Shown piece by piece: positions 7,317 to 13,286 of a stretch of DNA of 13,286 nucleotides (the first letter of the stretch is position 1; the number at the start of each line of letters is the position of its first letter). The position numbers and the translations under genes were made by a program. Source of the stretch: Bacillota bacterium. Its GTDB lineage: Bacteria; Bacillota; Clostridia; Christensenellales; Pumilibacteraceae. The stretch spans positions 1 to 13,286 of the forward strand of contig WQZE01000018.1 in the NCBI GenBank assembly GCA_009780875.1, in the 5' to 3' direction. The notes beneath the pieces are model-generated. The model had not been told where the DNA came from. It did no database searches and saw only the letters and a list, made by a program, of their open reading frames with translations.

Positions 7317-8360
7317 TTATGTCAGCATTTTGTACAATTTGAAAATCGCATTGTCAATCCCTTTTTGCACAATCTCTTTGCGAGTACCCGCAAATTGTTG
7401 CGGAAACACATGGATGGCATCCCTTGTCCCAATCGCCAAAAAACATTGCCCCGTCACATCCAGTCCATTGATAGTATGCGTGCTTGCATAGCCCGTGGTA
7501 GCCAACACAAGGTCATAAGTTGGATTTTGCACCAACAATCCAGCCGCCATCTCATACGCCACATCACCGCTCACGACCCCAAAGTTTTGGATGGTCTGCG
7601 GACTCACCCCCAATCGTTTTTGTTTGGCATAGGGGCTGTAACACACCATCCCTTCACAAAAATACGCACTGGCACCCGCTACACTACACAGCGATTTTGC
7701 AATACCTCCCGCCGTGTACGACTCGGCAACCGCCACTTTGACCCCTGCTTTTTTGAGCGCATCTGCCACTTGCTCCATCATAGATTTGCCATTGGCTGCA
7801 TACAAAAACTCTTGTAGTCTTGCTGAGATTTTGGCAAGCATATCTTGCACTACGATTTCTTCTGTGCGGTGAGGCACCCGCATCACAACAACGACACTGT
7901 CATCCTCGCTCAAAAACTCAAATTTAATCTTGGATTTGTTGACCATCAAATCCGCCAGCACACTTTTGATTTGGTCACTTGACTTTGAAAAAACGCCAAA
8001 TTTGATAATCCTTGCTTTTGATTTGGTGGGCAAAAATTCTTGCAAGGCATCTTCTATGCTTTCATAGTCATATCCAGGCAACACCATATACCGAATCCCA
8101 TCAAACCCAAAAACACGCTCTCTAAAATCTTGCCCAAACCTACTTTTCAAAAAACTCAAAAACTGTTTGGTGTGCCCCGTCAAAATCACGCCATCGGGTG
8201 TGGCACTGCACATACTGTATGCATAGTCAAAAGTATGCTTTGTGCAGTTGCTCGCCCAAACCACATCCAAGCCGTTCTCCATCAGTTTTGCGGTCAACCC
8301 CTTGTCTACGCCATTGCTCGCAAGCCCATCAATACAAATATTGAGTAACCCTATTTTCAT
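7317..8360 (-). CDS. cinA: Divergent CinA-family protein (MoCF-like N-terminus, PncC-like C-terminus)
   Basis: CinA proteins usually join an N-terminal molybdopterin-binding-like domain to a C-terminal NMN deamidase (PncC) domain that recycles pyridine nucleotides. At 347 residues this one is some 60-70 shorter than typical. The N-terminal half is eroded: GVILTGHTKQFLSFL (57-71) stands where VILTGGLGPT is normal, followed by a YMVLPGYDYE segment for the usual LLPGPPxE. The C-terminal half is easier to place: VAVAESYTAGGIAKSL (209-224) for AESCTGG, GASAYFCEGMVCYSPYAKQKRLGV (from 229), and ATTGYAS (287-293) where TGIAGP is normal. The Ser and Lys commonly viewed as the catalytic pair appear kept (S214, K246). 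Position between pgsA and recA confirms the family. The start at 8360 lacks a clear ribosome site, but its first residues align with the domain. Confidence 0.85.
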   Translation of the reverse strand: MKIGLLNICIDGLASNGVDKGLTAKLMENGLDVVWASNCTKHTFDYAYSMCSATPDGVILTGHTKQFLSFLKSRFGQDFRERVFGFDGIRYMVLPGYDYESIEDALQEFLPTKSKARIIKFGVFSKSSDQIKSVLADLMVNKSKIKFEFLSEDDSVVVVMRVPHRTEEIVVQDMLAKISARLQEFLYAANGKSMMEQVADALKKAGVKVAVAESYTAGGIAKSLCSVAGASAYFCEGMVCYSPYAKQKRLGVSPQTIQNFGVVSGDVAYEMAAGLLVQNPTYDLVLATTGYASTHTINGLDVTGQCFLAIGTRDAIHVFPQQFAGTRKEIVQKGIDNAIFKLYKMLT

Positions 8361-8438
8361 AACTATTTTTGTTGGGCAGCACTGCCTAGAAACCGAATAC
8401 CCTACACAATTTTGAATTGCAACAACCCATCAAAGCGT

Positions 8439-9041
8439 CTATGTCGCACCTTGCAAGACTTGTTTGTTTTTGACAATATAATTGACACAAGACACCATAG
8501 ATACAACGGCACTCAGCGACAAAATTGCCAATCCACTATATGCCACTACATCCAATACAAGCCCTTGATGAGATGCAAAAGATGCCAACGGCAACAAGAC
8601 AATAAGCCCAATCATTTGCGTGATGGTTTTGATTTTGCCCAACTTGTCCGCCGCCAAAACCAATCCTTTGCCACTTGCCACCAACCGAAACCCACTCACA
8701 ATCATCTCTCTACTGATATACACCAAGGCAATCACCAAGATACAACGTCCAAACCAATTGGACTCATTGTGTCCAACCCAATCATATTGCAAAAACACCA
8801 GCAATACAGCGGCTGCATTGACCAAAATTTTGTCGGCTATCGGGTCCAAAAACTTGCCAAAGTCGGTAATCAGATTGTATTTGCGTGCAATGTATCCATC
8901 CAACATATCGGTCAAAGAGGCAATCGCAAAAATACCCATTGCAATCAAGTGGTGATAAGGAATGCACGAAAGCAAAAAGACAGCCACAAAGAATGGCACA
9001 AGAATCACTCTCAATACGGTGAGTTTGTTTGGCAAGTTCAT
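8439..9041 (-). CDS. pgsA: CDP-diacylglycerol--glycerol-3-phosphate 3-phosphatidyltransferase
   Basis: PgsA makes phosphatidylglycerophosphate, the committed step to phosphatidylglycerol and cardiolipin, in the cytoplasmic membrane. The 200-residue protein starts MNLPNKLTVLRVILVPFF, typical of the family. It carries the complete CDP-alcohol phosphotransferase signature D-x2-DG-x2-AR-x8-G-x3-D-x3-D at Asp45, Asp48, Asp66 and Asp70. About five to six hydrophobic membrane segments are evident. I chose the ATG at 9041 because GGGAGG sits 4 bases upstream; a longer in-frame start at 9065 would bury that site. The gene opens the pgsA-cinA-recA-rny block and has its own promoter and a long leader hairpin. 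The gap of 78 bases to cinA holds only a weak 5-bp hairpin (8375-8386). Confidence 0.96.
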   Translation of the reverse strand: MNLPNKLTVLRVILVPFFVAVFLLSCIPYHHLIAMGIFAIASLTDMLDGYIARKYNLITDFGKFLDPIADKILVNAAAVLLVFLQYDWVGHNESNWFGRCILVIALVYISREMIVSGFRLVASGKGLVLAADKLGKIKTITQMIGLIVLLPLASFASHQGLVLDVVAYSGLAILSLSAVVSMVSCVNYIVKNKQVLQGAT

Positions 9042-9066
9042 AGGACCTCCCTCTTGCTTTCTCACA

Positions 9067-9090
9067 ATTTACAAATGAACATTTGCAAAT
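9067..9090 (-). promoter_or_regulatory. Leader dyad between the pgsA promoter and start codon
   Basis: Two near-identical 10-mers, ATTTACAAAT (9067-9076) and ATTTGCAAAT (9081-9090), flank GAAC. Each is itself nearly palindromic, and together they form a 24-base dyad. In the mRNA it folds as a stem of about 10 bp with a 4-base loop and one G-U pair. It is about 15-38 bases downstream of the predicted start site and 26 bases before the ATG. It could be an operator or an RNA stabiliser. No T run follows, so it is not a terminator. Confidence 0.5.
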
Positions 9091-9111
9091 ATATTACACC
9101 ACTACTCCATT

Positions 9112-9140
9112 ATTATAACAAAAAACAAAAAATAAGACAA
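9112..9140 (-). promoter_or_regulatory. pgsA promoter (TTGTCT-17-TATAAT, extended -10)
   Basis: TTGTCT (9135-9140) is 17 bases from TATAAT (9112-9117), which is preceded by TGT. The predicted start near 9105 gives a leader of about 64 bases. The -35 box overlaps the 3' arm of the recN terminator, and the spacer is made largely of that terminator's T tract. Confidence 0.72.
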
Positions 9141-9161
9141 GCAATAAACCGTCTTATTTTT
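9120..9161 (-). terminator. Rho-independent terminator of the nadK-argR-recN unit
   Basis: AAAAATAAGAC (9128-9138) and GTCTTATTTTT (9151-9161) make an 11-bp stem with a 12-base loop. On the minus strand it ends in a long T tract (TTTTTTGTTTTTT). It lies 46 bases past the recN stop. The stem is symmetrical, so it could also stop plus-strand transcription. Confidence 0.85.
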
Positions 9162-9207
9162 ATAAATTTATCATTTTTTTTGAGCACACCCTTGCGTGCC
9201 CAGTGAT

Positions 9208-10905
9208 TTATTTTACGAGTGCCTTTTTGTACTCTATGCTCCACTGCTCCAATTCATTGGCTGCACGCAAGGCGGTGTCGCTAGACATTCCCCCACTCAG
9301 CCTTGCTACCTCTTTGGTCTTTTGCTTGCCCGATATGGGTACAATGCTGGTGGTGGTTTTTTGATTTTTGTTCTCAGATTTGGCTATCAAATAATTCTTG
9401 TCCGCCATCGCAACGATTTGGGACAAATGGGATACACAAAGCACTTGCTTGTGCCTAGATATCTTGGCAAGTTTTTTGGCAACGGCTTGCCCTATCACTC
9501 CGCTAATGCCCGTATCAATCTCATCAAAAATCAAGGTATCTATGCTCTCTATTTGCGACATAATCACCTTGATAGCCAACATAAACCTTGACATCTCGCC
9601 CCCAGATATGACCTTGGCAAGCGGTTTGATGGGCTGACCTTTGTTGGTGCTCAAATAGTACTCCACACCATCAAATCCGTTTGCCCCCACCCTTTTGTCC
9701 ATCTCTTGAAGCGTTGGCTTGTCCGCAAAACGAACTTCAAATTTGGCTCCTTGCATACCAAGTTCGTCCAACTCTTGAATCATTGCTTTTTCTAGTTTAC
9801 CTGCCGCCACTCTCCTAAGTTCGCTCAGTTCTTCACAAGTTTTGTACAGTTCCGCTCTTTGTGTGGCAAGTTTTTTTTCAAATTTGCTAGCCACTGCATC
9901 GGCATCACAAAGCAAATCAAGTCTCTCTTTGGCTCGCTGCAAGTACTCTGCAAGCACCTTTCCCGCTCCATATTTCCGCTTGATTTTGCGGACGAGTTCC
10001 AGTCGCTTTTCAATCCCATCTATATCATTGCCTTGTCCCTCAAACGACGCTATGGCATCACTTGCGGTGTCCGCAATGTCCTTTATCTCCCATTTTACAC
10101 TCTCCACCCTGGTGGCAAGGGTTTCAAATTCTTGCACATCTTTGATATGTGCCAGTGCATTTTTGCACACACCCAACAATTGCAAAACACTCCCCTCCTG
10201 CTCCGCCATTGTCTCCACCACACTTTGCAAGGCAACCGACACACGCTCACTAGACAACAAAACTTTGCGTTTTGCAATCAAGTTTTCTTCCTCGTTGTCT
10301 ACAACCGCCGCATCCTCTATCTCTGCAATCTGGCTTGTCAAAGTCTCTATCTCTCTTTGCCGCTCACTCTCACTACCAAGGCTGTTCAATTGCTTTTTTG
10401 TTTCTTTATAGCCTGCATACACACCGCTCACTTGTTCCAAGGATTTTGCAATGCCTTTTTTGTCAAAAAACTCCACAAGGCGGAGTTGACTGCTAGACTC
10501 CAACAAAGTCAAATGTTGGTTTTGCCCATAAATATCCACGAGTGTATTGGTGATGTCTCTCAGCATTGCAATGTTTGCACTGCGACCATTGATACGGATG
10601 GTGTTTTTTCCTTCTTGATCAAACCGTCTGGTCACAATCAAATCACCCTCGGACTCAATCAAAAACTCATCCAACACTTTTTGCGTGTTTTGACCGACCT
10701 CAAAAACCCCCTCCACAAGCCCAAACTCTTGCCCGTGGCTGAGCAAACTTTTGTCATACTTTGCACCAAGCAACAAAAAAAGACTGTCCACAATGATGGA
10801 CTTGCCCGCCCCTGTTTCTCCACTCAATATATTGAGATTTTTTTCAAACTCAATATCCATCTCACTAATCAGTGCAACATTCTTGATTGTTAGTTTTTTC
10901 AACAT
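9208..10905 (-). CDS. recN: DNA repair protein RecN
   Basis: RecN is an SMC-like ATPase that gathers and tethers broken DNA ends early in double-strand break repair. The 565-residue sequence begins MLKKLTIKNVALISEM and has Walker A SGETGAGKS (28-36). A long charged coiled coil covers about 150-375, interrupted by the central hinge-like part. Then come the ABC signature KVISGGEMSR (431-440), Walker B LIFDEIDTGISG (458-469), and the CVSHLSQI loop (490-497). Length matches the family. I chose the ATG at 10905 because the family starts there. An in-frame TTG at 10938 would add 11 unlike residues. The ribosome site at 10905 is weak, so coupling to argR, which ends 42 bases upstream, is plausible. 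No LexA-like box is seen before it. Confidence 0.97.
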   Translation of the reverse strand: MLKKLTIKNVALISEMDIEFEKNLNILSGETGAGKSIIVDSLFLLLGAKYDKSLLSHGQEFGLVEGVFEVGQNTQKVLDEFLIESEGDLIVTRRFDQEGKNTIRINGRSANIAMLRDITNTLVDIYGQNQHLTLLESSSQLRLVEFFDKKGIAKSLEQVSGVYAGYKETKKQLNSLGSESERQREIETLTSQIAEIEDAAVVDNEEENLIAKRKVLLSSERVSVALQSVVETMAEQEGSVLQLLGVCKNALAHIKDVQEFETLATRVESVKWEIKDIADTASDAIASFEGQGNDIDGIEKRLELVRKIKRKYGAGKVLAEYLQRAKERLDLLCDADAVASKFEKKLATQRAELYKTCEELSELRRVAAGKLEKAMIQELDELGMQGAKFEVRFADKPTLQEMDKRVGANGFDGVEYYLSTNKGQPIKPLAKVISGGEMSRFMLAIKVIMSQIESIDTLIFDEIDTGISGVIGQAVAKKLAKISRHKQVLCVSHLSQIVAMADKNYLIAKSENKNQKTTTSIVPISGKQKTKEVARLSGGMSSDTALRAANELEQWSIEYKKALVK

Positions 10906-10947
10906 AGTGTACTTTTGTGACCTGCCCTTTTTGTGCAAGTACTCTTG

Positions 10948-11400
10948 CTAGTCATTGATGATTTGTTCCAAAGTCCTTATCAATTGCTTGCCGCTGTTTT
11001 CGTCACGCATTGCAACAAATACGGTATTGAACCCGGACACCGTGCCCACCACTTGCTCGTTGTTGAGTTCTTCTACAAAAATGCTTGCCGCATTGGCCAT
11101 CCCTGCCACCGTTTTGAGTACGACAATGTTGCCCGTATGGTCAAAACTGACAATAGAAGTCTTGAACAATTCACGCCCACGCCCCACCACACCGTTTTGC
11201 TCTGTGCTATGTGCATATCTTTGCTTGTTGGGTGCATATATCACCTTGACCAAATTCAACTCTTGGATATCCCTTGACACGGTCGCTTGCGTGACCACAA
11301 AGCCCGTACCACGCAAAGCCTCTGTCAACTCCTCTTGCGTCTCAATCACTTGGTGATTGATGATATCAAGAATTTTTGCTTGTCTGCTAAATCGTTTCAT
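10948..11400 (-). CDS. argR: Arginine repressor family regulator (ArgR/AhrC), altered ligand site
   Basis: ArgR/AhrC proteins are hexameric regulators that bind ARG boxes when arginine is bound, controlling arginine synthesis and breakdown. The 150-residue protein has the N-terminal winged helix with the VSRDIQEL recognition segment (41-48; Ser42-Arg43 are the conserved pair). It also has the C-terminal oligomerisation domain (about 80-150). The striking difference is at 119-126: GTVSGFNT replaces the nearly invariant GT(I/V)xGDDT, whose two aspartates contact arginine. The DNA-binding half looks normal, so the protein may bind DNA while sensing another ligand or none. It sits between nadK and recN, the standard place for the Bacillota orthologue. 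The ATG at 11400 has AAGGA at a rather long 12-base spacing. Confidence 0.93.
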   Translation of the reverse strand: MKRFSRQAKILDIINHQVIETQEELTEALRGTGFVVTQATVSRDIQELNLVKVIYAPNKQRYAHSTEQNGVVGRGRELFKTSIVSFDHTGNIVVLKTVAGMANAASIFVEELNNEQVVGTVSGFNTVFVAMRDENSGKQLIRTLEQIIND

Positions 11401-11448
11401 AGTTGTTTTTATTCCTTATATTCTGCTGATTTGTCCAATGGTTGCGTT

Positions 11449-12288
11449 TTATACACACCAAACACCCATTTTTGCATTGATTCTTTCATAGACTGCATTA
11501 CTGTCCAGCCTCACAAACTGTACCAACTTGGGGGACTTTGCAAAAACCACGGACTCACCCGCTGGCACACTTGCCACCCTATGCCCATCACACTCCATCA
11601 AGGCGGCTTGGTTTTTGGGTGTCATCTGAATTTGATGGTCATCACCCACCACGACGGGTCTATTGGACAAATTGCCCGCACCAATGGGCGTGAGCCCCAA
11701 CACCCCCGCACTTGCCACAAAAACGGAACCGCCGGAGGCAACACTATACGCAGTACTCCCCGTAGGTGTGCACACAATGACCCCATCGGCTCTCACCACT
11801 CCCAGCAAATCATCCGTGTTTTTGCCTTTTTTGTGCGTGCTCTCTTTTTGCAAGCGTGTCTCAAAATCCACCAGTTTGCGACCCGCTTTGTAGAGCACCA
11901 TATCATTGAGTGCATCGTGCGTTTGCCCCTGATAGGTCGCTCGTACCATCGTCCTTGTCTCCATATGGTACTTGCCCTCTCGCACTGCCACAAGTGCGGA
12001 TTCCATTTGCCCCACGGGCACTTCGCAAAGCAAACCCACTCTTCCAAGATTGACACCCAAAATAGGGAGCGTTGTATTTTTGGCAGCGTGCAAAATGGTT
12101 CCATCTCCGCCCACAGTCACCAAAAGAGTGGCACCCACGGTATCAAGATGCCCACTTGTATCTATATGCTCATATTTTTCAAAGAAAGCATATGCAACAC
12201 CTTGTCTTTGACAAATCGTTTGGAGTTGCAAAGCGGCCTCTACCGCAATGGCTTTGTTGGCATTTAGGGCTATGACTATTTTCAACAT
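11449..12288 (-). CDS. nadK: NAD kinase
   Basis: NadK phosphorylates NAD to NADP, the only route to NADP in bacteria. The 279-residue protein has the ATP-site motif GGDGT (60-64), NLGRVGLLCEV (80-90), LNDMVLYK (127-134, where LNE is more usual) and the large conserved block DGVIVCTPTGSTAYSVASGG (168-187). The substrate-binding GLTPIGAGNLSNRPVVV (from 198) follows. I chose the ATG at 12288; an in-frame GTG at 12297 is possible, and neither has a clear ribosome site. A near-consensus promoter lies just upstream, so the gene need not depend on dxs. Its first ~20 codons belong to a tandem repeat whose second copy gives a chimeric small reading frame. Confidence 0.96.
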   Translation of the reverse strand: MLKIVIALNANKAIAVEAALQLQTICQRQGVAYAFFEKYEHIDTSGHLDTVGATLLVTVGGDGTILHAAKNTTLPILGVNLGRVGLLCEVPVGQMESALVAVREGKYHMETRTMVRATYQGQTHDALNDMVLYKAGRKLVDFETRLQKESTHKKGKNTDDLLGVVRADGVIVCTPTGSTAYSVASGGSVFVASAGVLGLTPIGAGNLSNRPVVVGDDHQIQMTPKNQAALMECDGHRVASVPAGESVVFAKSPKLVQFVRLDSNAVYERINAKMGVWCV

Positions 12289-12407
12289 AGTTCTCACAAT
12301 TCGTTTGTTTCTTTTTGTACACTACCATTATACACCAAAACGACCAATTTTTCAAGCATTTTGGCACACTATGGCTGATTTTGCAAAATGTTTTTGAGCC
12401 GACTCCA
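12229..12407 (-). repeat. Tandem repeat, nadK-proximal copy (A), about 179 bp
   Basis: This copy contains the true 5' end of nadK, its promoter, and a copy of the last dozen codons of dxs with their TAG (12369-12371). Hand alignment with copy B shows about 22 differences in 180 positions (near 88% identity). An identical run of more than 40 bases covers the dxs tail. Both copies start at CAAAGC, and they abut with no spacer. Confidence 0.88.
12327..12355 (-). promoter_or_regulatory. nadK promoter in repeat copy A (TTGAAA-17-TATAAT)
   Basis: TTGAAA (12350-12355) and TATAAT (12327-12332) are exactly 17 bases apart. The predicted start near 12320 gives a leader of about 30 bases to the nadK ATG. 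This is the stronger of the two tandem promoters. Confidence 0.78.
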
Positions 12408-12467
12408 CAAAGCCACCTCTACTGCACTGGCTTTGTTGGTATTGAGGGCTATGACTATTTTCAGCAT
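12369..12467 (-). CDS. Chimeric 32-codon reading frame (NadK N-terminus fused to Dxs C-terminus)
   Basis: The duplication joins, in frame, a diverged copy of the first ~20 codons of nadK (MLKIVIALNTNKASAVEVAL) to the last ~12 codons of dxs (WSRLKNILQNQP, then TAG). The reading frame crosses the repeat junction near 12408. Relative to its parents it has synonymous changes (for example TTG to CTG and AGG to CGG), a few replacements (Ala to Thr, Ile to Ser, Ala to Val, Arg to Trp), and no stop or frameshift. A promoter copy lies upstream. GGGGGAG stands directly against the ATG, too close for an ideal ribosome site. It is most simply a by-product of the duplication; expression is unproven. Confidence 0.35.
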   Translation of the reverse strand: MLKIVIALNTNKASAVEVALWSRLKNILQNQP

Positions 12468-12587
12468 CTCCCCCACAATTTGTTTGTTTCTTTTTGTATG
12501 CTACCATTTATACACCAACACAACCCATTTTACAAGCATTTTGGCACACTATGGCTGATTTTGCAAAATGTTTTTGAGCCTACTCCT
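12408..12587 (-). repeat. Tandem repeat, dxs-proximal copy (B), about 180 bp
   Basis: This copy carries the true 3' end of dxs, a promoter, and a diverged copy of the nadK 5' end. It is one base longer than copy A (CCATTTATA for CCATTATA). The most diverged part is the ribosome-site region before the nadK-like ATG. Confidence 0.88.
12507..12535 (-). promoter_or_regulatory. Second promoter in repeat copy B (TTGTAA-17-TATAAA)
   Basis: TTGTAA (12530-12535) and TATAAA (12507-12512) keep the 17-base spacing of the nadK promoter but differ from consensus at one more position in each box. It would transcribe the chimeric frame and then nadK. The -35 box lies 14 bases past the dxs stop. Confidence 0.55.
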
Positions 12588-13286
12588 TAGTGCATCCAGA
12601 CTCTTGGTATGGTCCAAGTGGTACATTGGGGTCTCGTACCCAACACACTGTACCTGCACACGGTGAGTTTGCTTGGCAATATAATGCAAGACTTGTTGCC
12701 CAAATCCCCCCATCAAAATCCCATCTTCTAGGGTGATGAGCAAATCATATTGGGTTGCCAACTGGTCAAGTCTTGCATTGTCTAGCGGCTTGATGGTGCT
12801 CGCATTGAGGATATCTGCGGAGTGCCCCCAAGCAAGGCTTTCCAATGCCAACTGGATACACCTATCCCCAGCGGCAAGCAAGGCAATCTTGGCTCCCGCC
12901 GTTTGTGATACAAACTCCCAACGACCCAATACAAAAGGTTGTATTTCGCTCCCCTCACTAGGGGTGTGCAAAACAGAAAATTCTTTGGGGTACCTGATGA
13001 CCAAAGGCGTATCGCAATCAAAACTGTATTCCATCATTTGCACAAGTTCTTGCGTATCTTTGGGTTGCAGCAAGACAAAATTGGGCAAACTGTTGAGCAT
13101 TGCAATATCATAGATACCTTGGTGCGTGACACCATCCCCTGATACCACGCCGGCTCTATCAATCAAAATCCGCACGGGCAAATTGTCCAACGCCACATCG
13201 TGGAGCAATTGGTCATAGACCCTTTGCAAAAAAGTGGAATACACACAAAAATACGGTTTGAGCCCACCTTTGGCAAGCCCCCCAGA
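12549..13286 (-). CDS. dxs: 1-deoxy-D-xylulose-5-phosphate synthase, C-terminal part
   Basis: DXS condenses pyruvate and glyceraldehyde 3-phosphate, using thiamine diphosphate, in the first step of the MEP isoprenoid pathway; the product also feeds thiamine and pyridoxal synthesis. The 245 residues here are the last ~40% of a ~620-residue enzyme. The start is beyond the right edge. Visible are GGLKPYFCVYSTFLQRVYDQ (8-27), LIDRAGVVSGDGVTHQGIYD with the conserved Arg and His of the active site, and the PLVIRYPKE segment. The C-terminal transketolase domain follows (LITLEDGILMGGFGQQVL). The usual THQG context DGPTHQG is DGVTHQG here. In many Bacillota a TlyA-type methyltransferase gene follows dxs; here only the repeat copies separate dxs from nadK. 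Confidence 0.95.
   Translation of the reverse strand, partial: SGGLAKGGLKPYFCVYSTFLQRVYDQLLHDVALDNLPVRILIDRAGVVSGDGVTHQGIYDIAMLNSLPNFVLLQPKDTQELVQMMEYSFDCDTPLVIRYPKEFSVLHTPSEGSEIQPFVLGRWEFVSQTAGAKIALLAAGDRCIQLALESLAWGHSADILNASTIKPLDNARLDQLATQYDLLITLEDGILMGGFGQQVLHYIAKQTHRVQVQCVGYETPMYHLDHTKSLDALRSRLKNILQNQP

Noticed and set aside
8374..8387. Hairpin GGCAG-CA-CTGCC between pgsA and cinA as a terminator
   Set aside because: The loop is only two bases and no T run follows on the minus strand. It is too weak to split the operon.
9184..9206. GC-containing hairpin just after the recN stop as the recN terminator
   Set aside because: On the minus strand it is followed by an A run, not T. The stem at 9128-9161, with a long T tract, is the better terminator.
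1..13286. CRISPR array, insertion sequence, transposase or phage genes
   Set aside because: No regularly spaced repeats, transposase motifs or structural phage genes were seen. The only sizeable repeat is the two-copy dxs/nadK duplication.

Overview
The window is a stretch of bacterial chromosome in which every recognisable gene lies on the minus strand. It reads most like a Bacillota (Firmicutes, probably Clostridia-type) genome. The clues are RNase Y, an ArgR/AhrC-type regulator, and two gene blocks typical of that phylum: dxs...nadK-argR-recN and pgsA-cinA-recA-rny. Coding DNA is moderately AT-rich, with some sampled lines at 48-50% GC. The tRNA gene encodes its own CCA. I cannot name the genus.

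In the direction of transcription (right to left): the 3' part of dxs (isoprenoid precursor synthesis); an unusual pair of tandem repeats of about 180 bp; nadK, argR and recN, ended by a strong terminator; then pgsA, cinA, recA and rny, ended by another terminator. Next come three more AT-rich genes that look like a small defence cassette. These are an uncharacterised protein with an R-x4-H motif (possible HEPN ribonuclease), a C5-cytosine DNA methyltransferase with an apparently leaderless promoter, and a type II restriction endonuclease gene broken by a single-base frameshift. The window closes with tRNA-Trp behind a near-consensus promoter, recR, and the 5' part of ychF. DNA repair is a recurring theme (recA, recN, recR), mixed with lipid, NADP and isoprenoid housekeeping genes.

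The features most worth a second look are these. (1) A tandem duplication across the dxs/nadK junction created a 32-codon open chimera (NadK N-terminus joined to Dxs C-terminus) with its own promoter copy. (2) ArgR has lost the Asp-Asp pair that normally binds arginine. (3) The restriction gene is frameshifted beside an intact methyltransferase and a HEPN-like neighbour. (4) Promoter -35 boxes repeatedly sit inside or directly against the preceding gene's terminator. (5) A long dyad lies in the pgsA leader. (6) CinA is strongly divergent. No gene is supported on the plus strand, and no stretch longer than 300 bases lacks a gene or a described feature.
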